Shown: piece by piece, positions 23,522-36,110 of the stretch
How positions within the stretch are numbered: position 1 is the first letter of the stretch
Layout: every line of letters starts with the position of its first letter
NCBI GenBank assembly: GCA_022701365.1
Contig: JAKUHH010000030.1
Coordinates: 1,107 to 65,106, forward strand
Length of the DNA stretch: 64,000 nucleotides
Direction: 5' to 3'
Source: Mycocentrospora acerina
Taxonomy: Eukaryota; Ascomycota; Dothideomycetes; Pleosporales
Notes under the pieces: generated by a model
Told to the model about the DNA's origin: nothing
What the model saw: the letters and a program-made list of their open reading frames with translations, nothing else
Database searches by the model: none
Made by a program: the position numbers and the translations under genes

Positions 23522-25218
23522 CTAAACAATTTTTCGTCCTTGACTGCGAAGCCTCTTTCCGTACACGTGAAGAAGTACGAATGGAACTACAGCAATGGCA
23601 ACAATAGCAGCCTGAGTACCGAACGAAGCCGCATAACCAACAGACAGTCCCCAGGGTTGTTGAAAATAACCTACTGAAAAACCACCAATGACGCGCATGA
23701 AATTGATGTATCCCGATACTTCGCCAGGTGCAGTAGGATATGCATTAATAGCATAGGTCGTAACAGCCACGCTTGTGGTCATTATACCAAACGTAAACAT
23801 TCCCCAGCCGATTATGATCACGCCATAATGCATGTGTTTCTCCAGAGCAAATCCTAGTAAGACTAGACCTGGAACCATTATAACAGTTGAGATATAGACG
23901 GTGACAAGGCGGACTTCGGGCTCAAAGATTCCTTGGTGACGTTTGATGTAACGCTTTGCGAGGAAGTCATTAAAATAGTGACCGAATATTTCACCTAGAA
24001 AAACTGCCACGACTGGGGTGAAGTAAAGAAATCCAATGTCTGTAGCAGAGAAGCCGTAACCTCCAAAAGCTATTGGTGTTGCGAAGAGAATGGCGGTGGT
24101 AATGTTGATTCCTATGGACCACATAAAACTCAAGAAACTGAGCGTAACAGTTAGTGACATCCATGACGAACGCAATTAGGCTACTCACTATCCAACGAGA
24201 AGAAGTAGCAAAGCGGGCTTCGTGATAGTTGATATTAACCGAGTTATAGCGTTCTTCAAAGTGTAGAAATAGCCGTTGTGATTCCTGATCTGCCAAATAC
24301 CCAGTACACGAAGAATCCTACTACCGCGATCTGGCTGCTTGGAAACTGTACGATTGTAGTAGGACTCATCCAAGAGGAAGAGAATTAGCACAAGCTGAAC
24401 GCAACAGATAGCGAAGCAGAGCCAGAATACGACCCTCCAATCGCCTGTAGCGTCGACAATGAAATTAGCAAACAAAGGGCCAATGTAAGGCGATGAAATA
24501 TATAAACATGCCCACAAGCCGACCTTGCGAGCATGCTCATGGAAGAAGAAAATGTCCTTGATATAAGCGATGGCAATTGTCTGTGGCGCTGTAAGGAAAA
24601 GGCCCATGGTCGCTCGCATGGCGTAATGCACTTCAAAGGTATTTGAAAGTGTAGCGCCAAGTGTTAATAATGTGCCAACGAGACATGTCCAGAAAAGGAC
24701 CGGTGCCCGACCCCAAAAAGAGATCAGAGGAATCCAAAGTAGGCCGCCGATGCCCCTATATTCGAAAAAATCAGATAGTTCATCGCAAAAGATCAAATAA
24801 TTAAAAATGACTTACATCATGAGAACGTTTAAATTATTCGCGTGATTTACTTTTTCGGGATTCATTTTCCACTCCGCACCCTGTAAAAAAATGCAGGGGA
24901 TCCCACCTGCAGACGTAAAATCTGCACAAAATGCACCCCACGCAACGGTAAATAGTAGAAGATGTTTTTTTATCCAAGACCAGTTTACAGGATCGTGGGG
25001 ATCATTTGAAGGTTGGGGAACTAGTATGGTCTTTTCAGTCAGGAAGCGTACTCAGTTACTCAATAGACTGCACTTACATGGCCATCTTTAGCAGTTTTGA
25101 GAGGAACTTCTCTACCTTCGTTGTCAAGAAATATTCCGTCAGATCTGTAGAGATCAACGGTGACGACTGTCTCAAGATTTTCAGTATTGGCTGTATTTTT
25201 TTCCTGGTCAAGAGCCAT
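23522..25218 (-). CDS. Major facilitator superfamily transporter (DHA1-like)
   Basis: Exons 25218-25078, 25030-24816, 24755-24189 and 24137-23522 give 512 residues. The acceptor at 25031 is chosen because it yields TILVPQPSNDPHDPVNWSW, the cytosolic signature just before helix 1 in many fungal drug/metabolite MFS proteins. A hydrophilic N-terminus of about 50 residues is followed by about twelve hydrophobic segments, with GRAPVLFW after helix 2 and a central hydrophilic loop around residues 250-290. It is a plasma- or vacuolar-membrane proton-coupled carrier; the cargo is not inferable from sequence. It lies at the left edge of the catabolic cluster, separated from the cyclase by AT-rich DNA, and may serve it. 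Confidence 0.88.
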
Positions 25219-25564
25219 GATTCAGTATTGAGTATTTCACTAAATTAATGTGAAAAGACTGTAAGATGTAACTTTTGATGAGAAGATGATGAGAAGACCT
25301 TTGAATCAGTCTAGTGTACTCTTATACGTTCTACTGCGAGCAATTCTATTCTTAATCGCATGTGGTCATGTTCATAAGACTTCACTATACTCAACACACG
25401 GAATAGAAACGGAACATTAGAATCGCTTGCCTATCATGGTAAGTTTGATCTTAACCAAGTCTCTTGCTAATGCTTTAGTGACCAATAGAGAACTACTCTC
25501 TTACGCTGTCGGGAAATTTACTTATCAAAATTGGCCGAACGCTCTCGTGATGGCGCTAGTGGAT
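25219..25564. promoter_or_regulatory. MFS transporter upstream region
   Basis: Proximal promoter and 5'UTR of the minus-strand MFS gene. No further gene seen. Confidence 0.4.
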
Positions 25565-25590
25565 TTCCCCGCGATTCATACTGCGGGGAA
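25565..25590. promoter_or_regulatory. Perfect inverted repeat TTCCCCGC-N10-GCGGGGAA
   Basis: Eight-base arms separated by ten bases, about 350 bp upstream of the MFS start codon. The arms resemble binding sites of zinc-cluster or C2H2 regulators. Further CGG/CCG half sites follow at 25638-25710. Confidence 0.5.
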
Positions 25591-27024
25591 GTTTAAAGTT
25601 CACAGGAGTCGGTCATAGTATTGAGACGGTTTCACTTTCCGCACTTTGTTCCGACAAATTGCTTGTGCTATTGTCAGAAGTGACGGAATTGAGAACCGAA
25701 TAAGCGGACGACATATAAGCTAAAGAGCTTTCTTAACATGTTTAAAAATTAAGAAAGAAATCGTTGTAAATAATAGTGATAAGTAATAATTAAAATGAAA
25801 AATGAAAAATTGCTTATTAACAAGCTTTTGTATAAAATTAAATTAACATCACAATAAGAGAGCCTATCTTTGCTTCTTTGAGAATGTATGTTCAGTTTTG
25901 TTAGATTTAATTTCATTGCTGCAATTGCTCTAAGTCTAAGCGTTCTATCTAGCGCAGTGTTTTTAATATTATTAAATGGATATTTATCTTTTTTATCTAG
26001 AACTAATCTAAAGATAAATTTCTTGTTTATTCTTAACATTATATTTATTTAATTTTGAACTTTAAAAATACCTATATTTTACTTCAAGTTTTTAAAAAAC
26101 ACATTTGTTCTCTTTTGCGACTCGCAGAGAGAGTGTAAGACAATAAAGAAGTAAAATGTTTTCTAAGCATTAGCATGTGTAAGACATTTAATTATTAAAC
26201 ATCATTTTTTATACTGCATGTCTAATTTGTTTAGTAGACTTTCAAATTAGCAGAAGGAGTACTACTAAAGCAAACTTTGGTTATATAAAGTAGAAACAAT
26301 ATAGAAAGATTTAGAAATAAATATGTCAATTAATTTCCTTATTTGACTTTCTTTTAAACTTTTTATCATCAAAGATATCAATCAATAATCTATTTCTAAT
26401 GACTAAATTGATTAATTAGTTACCACAGTTGAAACAGAGAAGTGATATTTTGATCTTAATGACCTGTTATATTTAGTACTTTTCAATGTATCTTTGTGTA
26501 AATCTCATTTTACTTACATAAGTGATAGCGTAGTAATTGTAGTCACTCTGCGTATAGATAAATCTATTATTATCCTTATAGATACTAAATATAAAGAACA
26601 GAAGAGTATCGATTATTCCTCTGACAATACCAAGAGCGTGCCGAGTTTTTAAAAGGGGCCACGCAGGTGAGGTTCATAAGCGAGGCTCGTGAGAATGGAT
26701 CGTGAGTAGGGCTGAGTTTTGTGACGGTTATTGACTGAAGATAGAAAATCAGTGATAAGTTGAAGATTCTGAAACAAATCTTATTAGATTATTAGAATAG
26801 TATTCTGAAGTCAACAATACTAAGCCATAGCTAATACACGATTTTACTTCCCAAATCAGCTTAATAGAAAGTTTGATAAAGTTTGCTTTCACTTTTGATA
26901 TTGAAAGTTGCTTCATATTGTTTGAATACGATATTTGGCTTAGGCTGCGTTGGCAATTTAATGACGCGGAAATTAACAAATTGTATTCCGACCTTTGAGG
27001 ATGCTATTCACCAATGACCCCGCC
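25591..27024. repeat. AT-rich island between transporter and cyclase
   Basis: From about 25730 to 26960 the DNA is AT-rich and RIP-like, with short frames only. It separates the transporter from the denser cluster to the right. Confidence 0.45.
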
Positions 27025-27040
27025 TTCCGAGATTTCGGAA
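27025..27040. promoter_or_regulatory. Palindrome TTCCGAGATTTCGGAA before the cyclase gene
   Basis: Perfect TTCCGA...TCGGAA inverted repeat (CCG-N6-CGG), ending 95 bp before the cyclase start codon. Related palindromes occur at 36766, 41615 and 45876. CCG-Nx-CGG is the classical site type of Zn2Cys6 regulators. Confidence 0.65.
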
Positions 27041-27135
27041 ACTATTGTCAAGCGCAACTAATTATAACGCTAGAAATTTATTTTATATCACAATTGTTAA
27101 TATCCAGAAACAGAAATCGGAATCTGTCGTTAACG

Positions 27136-28412
27136 ATGGTAATACTTGGTTCTATTTCACTTTTGGAAGCTAATGATTTTGCTGAACAGAAAGTCAAATT
27201 TGATACGAAACCCCAATCTCAGCAAGATGAGGTGCTGTACGTAGAAGTGAAGGCTCTACCATCATTTGAGGATCTACCTTTACGCGATGGTGATCCCAAG
27301 TATTCTGCTTGGGGGTTATGGAGATCGGATGATGAACTTGGGACTATCGTCAGTTATGCATGATTCTCTGTCAATTTCTTATGAAATAACTTTCAAGTAG
27401 AATCACTTAACGCCGAGTGTCGTCCAAAGAGGATCACAAGAAATTAAGATAGGGAAGAGATTAAGCTTAAAGTATGCATCTTATTTCATCTGTTCGTGTA
27501 CAGCAGTAAGATTTCAATAGTGCTAACTTTTATTTGAAGCTGGGCACTAAGTAGTCCTACGACTCCTGGATTCGGACGCTCAGATTTCACATTTTGTCAC
27601 ACATTATACTGCGATACTCCTGGCATTTTGGCATTTGATGACGCTGTAAGGTTAACAATTTGGTTTCTTCAACGTCAATTTTTACTAACGTGGAAATATG
27701 TAAGCTTACATTCAATACTCAAATATCAAGTCAATGGGACGGGCTTCGCCATTTTGCCTATCAAAAAGAAAGGCTATTTTATAACGGGCACGTTAAATCC
27801 ACTATCCTAGACCGCAAATCTGGTACCCTTGGTTTGCAAAACATATCCTCTGAAGGAGGTATTGCAGGTCGTGGCGTGCTAATTGACTACTGCTCTTATG
27901 CCGAGGTCATTGGAAAGCATTATGATGCGACCATTCATCATCCCATTACATTTGAGGAGTTGATGTCTTGTATCAAATATCAGGAGATGCTATCAGGAAA
28001 GCCGATGGAGTTCCTGGATGGAGACATATTGATTATTCGGAGTGGCTATACAAAGCGATACCTCGAACTCACTCCCTCAGAGGAGAAAGCAGCTGGCAAA
28101 CGAAATCCACCACAAACATGCGGCCTTCAACAAGATGTTCGCACCCTGAAATGGCTTTGGGATCACCATTTTTCAGCTGTGGCAGGGGACTCACCCTCGT
28201 TCGAAGCATTTCCTCCTAATTCTGATGCAGGTTTTCTATATCACGAAGTGCTAATAGCGGGATGGGGATGTCCAATTGGAGAGATGTTGTGGTTGGAAGA
28301 CCTAACAGATATTTGCAGGCAGAGCAAGCGATGGAGCTTTTTTGTCGCCAGCAGCCCGTTGAACGTCTTTGGGGGAGTCGCGAGTCCAGCAAACCTCATG
28401 GCTATTGTTTAA
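27136..28412 (+). CDS. Cyclase-family hydrolase (kynurenine-formamidase-like, fungal type)
   Basis: Exons 27136-27348, 27401-27471, 27540-27645 and 27705-28412 encode 365 residues; every junction restores the family pattern. Landmarks are LPSFEDLPLRDGDPKYSAWGLW and DDELGTI-NHLTPSVVQ near residues 45-75, SLNW near 94, FNTQ..SQWDGLRHFAYQ near 135-155, GIAGRGVLIDY near 185, and DILIIRSGY near 230. This is the fungal branch of the putative cyclase family (PF04199), whose members hydrolyse or lactonise amide/ester groups with a metal ion. The bacterial HxGTHxDxP motif is replaced by QWDGLRH, as usual in this branch. The start at 27136 is chosen over an in-frame ATG at 27001 because the latter would place the palindrome inside the coding region. 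Confidence 0.87.
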
Positions 28413-28876
28413 AGCCAAATTTGTTTATATAGTAGTTTTCCCAATTGAGAATTTGACAATGGTTCGCACAGTACAAGATAAGTATGCTCAAGAGTCACAT
28501 TAAACACTACAAAATATTACAGGGTTATTATGAAAGACATTGATATAATACATCATTAGTAATCTTGTGTTTCCTTCTACCAAATCGAACTACAACCTAA
28601 GGTGACAAACAATTACTAGGATCCAGGACTTAAGCATGTATTAATCACCTGCTAAAACATGACTGCGTTTTTTTTAAAACTCATATATCATTGTAAAATG
28701 AGATTCGGAAGAGCATTTACTAATTTTACGTAATTTGATTCACCTTTTGAGAATCTGCTTATGGCAGCTCTTTTCTATTTAGCAATTTTAATGTGTACAG
28801 CACTGATCTCAATATAGCAGATTCAATCTATTAAGTTATCAAGCATACAATCAATCTTTTACCTGGACAAAATGCT
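28413..28876. other. Convergent intergenic region
   Basis: 3' flanks of the cyclase (plus) and the acyl-CoA ligase (minus). AT-rich, no gene or repeat recognised; probably both terminators. Confidence 0.5.
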
Positions 28877-30933
28877 TCACAGCTTTGACATCAAATCCTC
28901 CACCTTCCAATCCACGTTAGGAAGCATCCGTCTCACAATCTTGCCGCCAGCACTATGATTCCAACTTGGTTAGTATTTATTTCCAAAATATAATTACCAG
29001 TCTAAATGATGCTGAATGATGTGACTCACTTTCTTGGAATTTCTTCCACAATCCTTAAATCTCGAATTCTCTTGTAAGTTGAAACCTTGCTATTGACAAA
29101 AGCCAAAACAGAAGGCAATAGTCCGGGATGTTCCGATAAAGGAGATCTAGTCATAATATAAGCAACTGGTACCTCGGTACCTTGAGCAGCAATGTAATAA
29201 CCACGGACAGCGGCATCATCGACCTGAGGGTGGAGTCGGAGGATTCCCTCAAGTTCGGCGGGAGCTACCTGGTTCCTACAAACATGTCAACGTTTTTTCC
29301 AGAGAGTTCTAGACGATAAAAAAGATTTGGTGGAGGTTTACCCTTTGACTTTCATCATCTCTTTCAATCTGTCAATCAAAAACACATATCCATCATCATC
29401 AACATAACCGATATCGCCTGTTTTCAGATACCCGTCCGCCGTTATAGTATTTTCAGTCAGCTCCCTATCCCCTACATATCCCTGCATCACATTTGGACCT
29501 TTCACACATAGTTCTCCTGGAACACCGTGTTTGCATTCTACATCACTCGTCAGTACCCTAGAAAGAAACTGAATATTTTCACAATCTTTTTGATCATACC
29601 TTTTCCGTCTATACCAACAATTCTTAAAGTAATTCCAGGTAATAGTTTGCCTACAGTATTCTTGATGTGGACTTGATCATGCCTCTGAGATATCACGCTA
29701 GGGCTTCCTTCTGTGAGTCCGTACCACTGAGTCAGTGAACAGCCAAGTTGTGTACTAAGTCGGTCTGTAGAGGCCTGTTCTAGGGGAGCAGCGGCATTCA
29801 TTAGGCAACGAAGGGAAGAGTAGTCGCCTTCTGATGACAGAGGATTATTGAGAAGTTGTAAAGCGATTGGTGGGACGACATTCAAGTGCGTTACTAGTAT
29901 CTAACTCAGTGGCATCTCTCAAAATACGGATACTTTTACTCACTCTTGTCTCGTTTAATTGATACTAGCAAAGATGGCAAGTCAAACTTCGGAAATACCA
30001 CAATAGGTGCCCCCTATCAAAATTAGCCGGACTACAAATCTCCCAAGGCTCAAATCATAGATCACTTACGTTCAGGACGTAGAGGCACGTAAATCCCTCC
30101 AATCCGAGGATGTGGAAAAATGGGACTACCAATGCAAACACACTTGTAGAAGTGAACATATCTGAGAGATAAATGGAGTGCATATATACGTTTGAGACGA
30201 CATTTCCGTGGCTAAGTCGCACACCCTTTGGTACACCTGAGGTTCCAGAACTGAAGCATATAAATGCAGTTTCTTTTGCAACCATCCCCTCAGCGTATTT
30301 AGGGGGGTTGAAGTCAGTTTTACCATGCACCAAGAGATGATTAACATCAATTGAATTTGGCTCAGTTGCTGAATGTAGTGACAATACTGAAATTCGAGGA
30401 TTTGAAGCATGGGTTGCCTCGATGGCTGTTTGGAGATTAGATCCAAGTTCGGGGCAAACCAGGACATGCTTAGGCTGAGCTATAGAGAGTGAATGAGACA
30501 ATTCCTAAATTAATTTAGCTTAGCTCGTAGAGTTAAGTGCCATACACATACTTGCGGCAGATGAAACGGATTCATGGCTGAAACCACTCCTCCTACAGCA
30601 AGGATTCCATGTACATAGACTGGATAATGAACCTGTATCAATTATCAGAACTTTTAAGCTCCATTTTACAGATCCAAGGACTTGATGTACTGTGTTAAAT
30701 GCCAAAATGCAAACCACGTCGCCTCTCTTGACATGCAGCGTCCCCTGAAGATATGTCGCGAATCTCCTCGCAGCTAATCGTAGGGAGTCATATGTGTACA
30801 CAACTTCACCTGTAATACCATCGATGATGGAAGTGGAACTTGGCTCCGCTCCACCAATATTATAATTGAAGAAAATATCGGAGATGGTGGCTTGTTTTGG
30901 GTAAATCAACCTGTAGTCGGAGGTGTAGACCAT
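28877..30933 (-). CDS. Peroxisomal acyl-CoA ligase (4-coumarate-CoA-ligase-like)
   Basis: Eight exons: 30933-30691, 30632-30552, 30504-30070, 30013-29944, 29893-29600, 29557-29342, 29275-29030, 28952-28877; about 553 residues. The AMP-binding motif CFSSGTSGVPKGV is in exon 3, YGLTEGSP in exon 5, GYLKTGDIGY in exon 6 and a KIVRR lysine motif near the end. The enzyme activates a carboxylate to its CoA thioester at the cost of ATP. The protein ends in SKL, a canonical PTS1, so it should act in peroxisomes. Oddity: the exon 5/6 junction is one base off frame with the visible GT and AG (donor GTATGA at 29599, acceptor CTAG at 29558), meaning either an unusual splice or a one-base lesion. It is divergent from the PRISE-type gene. 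Confidence 0.85.
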
Positions 30934-31464
30934 TGCGAGTATGAAACTGGGCTCGAGTGTGAACGTAATGCCAAGAGAAGAATAATTGAGAATCTGTGGT
31001 AATTGTCGCAAACAGGACACTGTGTTATTGATGCATCGCTGAACGCAGACTAAAATTTAGGCTGTTAATTGCGGCTCCCTCAACGTGTCTTCCCCTCAAG
31101 TACATGACTCAGGCAATTCCCTCCGCAATTTCGGTGCTTTCATTCCGAATTCCCGCTATCGATCGCAATGACACTAGCCCGCTTGTCGGAAATGCCTCTC
31201 GTATTTGTTCATGTTCGTCAGGGTCTTTCGCTAGGGTGCATCGCTTCCGCTTCTGGAGATTGAGGCCGCGGGGTGCGGGGTACAGTTGCGGGATGTGAGC
31301 GGGGTGTTTGTGGGGCTTCTAGAGCAGAAATTGGAGCATGCACTGTTTACATATGAGAAGAGAGTCACATTTCAATCTACCCATTCAAATTGTGTCAAGA
31401 CCATTTTCAACTTCGATTAGATTCATTCTCCGATTCAACCTGCACCGTCACCTCAATCTTCAAA
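30934..31464. promoter_or_regulatory. Divergent promoter of the acyl-CoA ligase and PRISE-type reductase
   Basis: 531 bp between two start codons on opposite strands. It holds TCCGCAATTTCGG at 31122-31134 (CCG-N6-CGG), a weaker form of the cluster palindrome, and TTCCGAATTCCCGC nearby at about 31143. Confidence 0.55.
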
Positions 31465-32992
31465 ATGGTTAAACTTGCTGGAAAAGTAGCATTTGTCACG
31501 GGTTGTAATGGTATCAGCGGAAACGCAATAGTTGAACACCTCATTCGAACTCCTAAAACAGAATGGTAATACCTTCCAGTCCTTACTTTCTCTTTGAACA
31601 TCCACACGCAGAATATGAATTACTTTTTGAATCAATCTGACATTTTTCAAGGTCCAAGATAATAATTACCTCTCGACGCCCTCTAGCGGTCTACTGGCAG
31701 GATCCAAGACTAGAATTTATCGCATTAGATTTTTTGTCACCAGTTCCTGATCTGATTGAGAAGATCAAGGTACTTTGTAAAGATGTCACTCATGCATTTT
31801 TCACATCCTATATCCATGTCAACGACTTTAAATTATTAAAGGAGAAGAACGTTCCTCTTTTCACGAATTTTCTAGATTCGATTGACGCCGTTGCACCTAG
31901 GTTGCAGAATGTATGCTTGCAGACTGGGGGTAAGGTATGTATCTACTCTCAATCCATCCATTGTCTTAAACGCATATGCGAGGAAGCATTGTAGAGCGAA
32001 AAGAGCTTAAGATGATTATGTGCTTACATCTGCTCTCTTATTTAGCATTATGGAGTCCATCTAGGACCAGTTCACATCCCTGTGAACGAGTCGATGCCAA
32101 GATATGATGATAAAGGAGAAAACTTTTATTACCTCCAAGAAGACTACATGTTTGCCTTGCAAAAGGAGCGATCTTGGTCACACAATATCATCCGACCACA
32201 TGGAATCATTGGTTTTACTCCTCACTGTAAGCTGATTCGTTCTCTGATAGTATTCTCTGTCAAGAATGTTCTACTAGAACACACATTGGACCTGAGAACC
32301 TACTAATGAGTATTCTAGCAAATGGAATGTCTGAGGCTATCACTTTAGCCCTCTACTTCCTCGTATGTCGCGAGATGAACGTCCCTGCCACCTTTCCCGG
32401 CAACGAACTTTTTTACAATACCATTGACGATCAGTCTTACGCACCTTCTATTGCGGACATGAGTGTGTGGGCTAGTACCACGGAGAATTGCCGCAATGAA
32501 GATTTCGTGCATGTCAATGGCGATATCATAATGTGGAGATATCATTGGGAGGCAATTGGACAATACTTTGGAATGGATGTACGTTTTCGTCACTCAATAC
32601 TAGCATGTTACATTCATAGAAAGTGTTGGAAGGAATTTTCCAAACGGAGTACTGACACATGTCAATAGTGCCCCGAACCCAAGTTCACTGCCACTGGCTC
32701 CTCCCGTACGAAGATGGAGAATAACTTCAGTATGATAGATTGGGCCCGCGACAAAAAGCCCTACTGGGAGACTGTTTGTCAAAAGTATGGAGGCAATCCA
32801 GAGGCATTTGATTGGGGCACTTGGGGTTTCTTCGATTGGAGTATAGGAAAAACGTGGCCAACGTTGGGCACTAACAATAAAGCGAGGCTCTATGGGTGGA
32901 AGAGGGTTGACGATACACTGGAGAGCTGGATAGAGACTTATCGAAGCTTTGAAGCAGCAAATATACTGCCAAAGAATGGAGGAAGAATATAA
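31465..32992 (+). CDS. PRISE-type NAD(P)-dependent reductase (extended SDR)
   Basis: Exons 31465-31565, 31652-31934, 32046-32226, 32319-32578 and 32669-32992 give 382 residues, the normal length. The N-terminal VAFVTGCNGISG (residues 8-19) is the Rossmann glycine motif; TSRRP near 39 is the cofactor-binding loop; LQTGGKHYGVHLGP near 130 holds the catalytic-region Tyr; and RPHGIIGFTPHS-NGMSEA follows. The family (progesterone 5-beta-reductase / iridoid-synthase-like) reduces C=C bonds of activated enones with NADPH. The lysine partner and substrate cannot be set from sequence. In this cluster a step reducing an unsaturated acyl or carbonyl intermediate would fit, as inference only. Confidence 0.86.
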
Positions 32993-33331
32993 GCAAAGGT
33001 TGCGGAAGAGGTTGTCGTCGTAGACATGGAAGTAGAATCTATGAGGAATTAACCCTTGACATACTAAAGTTTTTGATATTCTGCGTAGTAAATCTGTAAT
33101 CTTGAGCGACAAGACCATGGATTGGACTTGTTGATAGTGAAGATTACGAGTGGTACACTTTCATTTTCTGTATTCTATTCGCAAATTAATTGCATTTCAA
33201 TAAATCACATCAAGGTTCAACAATGTGCACCCAATTTGCATCGCTTCTTAATTGATTGTATCGTTAGGTCTCTCTATCTTCCATCTCTTTGTCGCGAACT
33301 ACACTTGGCACCTTTGACCCCTACCTATCTT
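32993..33331. other. Convergent intergenic region
   Basis: 3' flanks of the PRISE-type gene and regulator 1. No gene or repeat seen. Confidence 0.5.
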
Positions 33332-36110
33332 CTATCCAAAATTCGAATATCTTTGATTGCTATCAATTAAATCCTGTAACCAATCTATATCACACCCTAC
33401 TAAGCTCTGGCTGTTAATATCCTGAACTGTATTCTCTTTTCCATTGTTATTTATGCCAGAATGAAGAACCGTTTGGGAAGCTGAGCTACCAAAGGTTTGC
33501 TCGAATGGAAGATCTTGATATTGAAAATCAAGAGCCGCGTCAAAGTTCTCTCCGTGATCCTGGAAAGTTGATTCGCCTTGCCATTGCTGGTGGTGGAATA
33601 TCGAACTGAAAGATTCGACAGTGTTTGTGTCCCAACTATTTTGAGAGAAGTCGTGCTGCGCAGGTAGTCGTTGGTGCTGCATTCCAAAAGCTGACTCAGA
33701 AGATATTGAGTTATTTGATGCTTGAGTTACAGGAGGACAGATAGTATCAGTCTCCATATCTTTTTGTCCAAAAATTTCATGTGAAATAGAGGCCCTCGTT
33801 CTGCTGACACCTAAAAATAGTTGGGGTATGATACTCCCTAATTTAAAAATCATACGAGCTACTTTTCCTGAAACCCATGTTCTTTTGTAGAAGTGATTTA
33901 ACATCTTCATTGCTAGGTCAACTGTTCTCCTATAAATAGGTTTCAGATTCGGTAATTTTGTCAAACAAGCCAAAATGGTTATCGTTGCTTCAAGTAGATA
34001 CGGCAAGAATGGAAAGCCGTAAATACCATCTGCTAGGGAACATTGACCAAACATGTCAATCATACAGCGAGCGTTTTGAAGACATATAACCTCAGCCTCT
34101 AAGTTACTGCTGAACTTCAATGAGGCTTGACTTTTAGTGCGACATATGGGACTGCGAATTACATTTAGAATGTACAGATAACGCTAGCACTAGTTAGTAC
34201 AATTCATGAAGCTAATTTGGGAAGGCTGTACGAACAAGTCGAACAAGAAACTTTTGTTTGAAAAGAGCAGGCGAAATAGGTACTGCGTCCTGGTGAATAA
34301 TTTCGCCGTCGAATACCAGAAACAATGGTACGGATGCCATCCAGTCGTGGACTAGGGAATCAAGATATTCGAAAGCGTGGGGCTGTACAATTTTACTTGG
34401 TTCAGCCCCAGATAATGTTTCCCAAACCTTTCCAACAACCTTCGAGTATCCCACCATGACATTCAAGTATTGTATTGGCGAGTGTTTCGCCACCTGGAGA
34501 CCATTTTGATAGGTGTCCGACCCCAAACTGTTCGATCCTTCACGTGTACCGGATTCGAAATCTTGGTTGAGCTCAATCTTGATGTTATTATCATGAATGA
34601 GAAAAGGTCGGCCCAGGACTAGCGCTATTCGACGATCCAAAACGTACATACACCACCATACTCGCTTGAACATCTCAGAGTCTGATTTTGTCATACTGTC
34701 AAGTGTCTGGCTTAAGTGAATTCCAAGATGATGGGCGTGCACTATTGCTAGCGAGAGAATCTTCTGAGCACGCTCAGTAGCATCTAGTCGTAACAAGTAT
34801 ATCACCTCGCTGATATTAGTGATTGAAATTGAAAGGCTCTCATCCTTTAAGTACTTACGACAAGTGTCAATGTGTGTAAGCTTGATAGCGGATTTGAGTC
34901 ATCGTTGACAATATCAAGGAGACTACCCTGCAATTCCAGGGCAGCGCAATAGAAACTCCATCCTGCTGATTGTGAACCTTCGCCTGAATGTATCCTGGAT
35001 GATGTCGCGCAACGGCCGTTTGCCAAAACTAAAAGGGCCTGTACAATCCGATTGATGTCTGGTTCAAACCCCGAGTTGGACGTGTTCTCTGGACTTATGT
35101 ATCTCCATAGCTCTTCGTACATCTCACAAATAAGATTTTCGGAGTTGAATGGATAGAGCGGATGTACCTCAATCAAAAATGTATCAAGATAAAGATCCCA
35201 CTCTTTACGGTTCGGTACTATGCCAAATTGCTGCAGAATTTGTGAAACGCCATGACCGAAAAACGCGCCGTTTAATAGTCGCGAGTTTGATGGTAATGGT
35301 GTCATTGGCGGTGTCTCTGGAGCCGAGCATTCTCCCTCAACAAGAGGAAGCCCGAGCTCGCTCAGTCGATCTTCAACCCGTCGAAGTGCATGTGATACAG
35401 AGGTTTCTCCAGCCGGATTTATGTCTGTAATGTTTTTTCCACTCTTGAATGTAAGGCTGCCTTTGGATAGCGCACTAGAATTGAGCAGATGTGATTTTCC
35501 AAGGATGTATGAGGCGGATTCTGCTTCTTCATCAAAGGAATCTTGTAAATGCCTGCCAGTTGGAGACCGGCTTGATTTCGAATCATTGGAGCATGGTGGT
35601 GCGGATATGAGCAGAAGGGCTTGATTCAAGGTTGTTAGATGCGACTCAAGGGCTGCCATTCGACTTTGAAGAGTCTTTGATGATTCTGGGTTTCTTGATT
35701 GGATATTAGCAGATTTAACAAGACGTTCATAAAGTCAAGTCTCACGTTAAGTCTTCTCCATTGCCTTCGGTCTCGCTACTCCTGCGCTTATTAATCCCTC
35801 CTGGTTCAGATGAAGTACATGGTCGCTTTCGTCGCACACAAGATGCGCAAGGTGTTCCCCCACTACACTGTAGCTTTTCAGTTCTAATGTCAAAAAAAAC
35901 CGATTCTTTAAAGCTCACCTTTATCTTTCTCACTTTGCAAGGACCGCAAGCTTTTCCGGCATACTTTTCTCTTTTACGTTTTCCACTTGGAAGTAACTGA
36001 ACTTCCCTTGGAGTTGAAACACGTTGTGAAGGCGAGGATCGCGCAGAAGGTTCCACAGCGGGAGTGTCGGGATCTCTGATTATGAAGAAGTCGCTCACGG
36101 AAGTCTCCAT
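33332..36110 (-). CDS. Zn2Cys6 transcription factor 1 (fungal-specific regulator)
   Basis: Exons 36110-35919, 35867-35746, 35693-34859, 34805-34236 and 34183-33332 give about 856 residues. The zinc cluster is complete after splicing: Cys55, 58, 65, 71, 74 and 81 (CX2CX6CX5CX2CX6C), with intron 1 falling exactly before Cys65. A basic linker and a short heptad-like helix (MAALESHLTTLNQALLL, about 122-138) follow. The middle-homology region lies around 230-600 with WWCMYVLDRRIALVLGRP near 440. The tail is Ser/Gln/Asn-rich, as in activation domains. The intron 4 donor (GTTCGT at 34235) is non-standard and the least certain junction. A nuclear regulator, probably of this cluster; a CCG-N6-CGG palindrome lies 656 bp upstream. 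Confidence 0.87.

Noticed and set aside
25749..26979. Minus-strand frames of 96 and 76 codons in AT-rich DNA
   Set aside because: Composition-driven (Lys, Asn, Ile, Leu) and without any motif.
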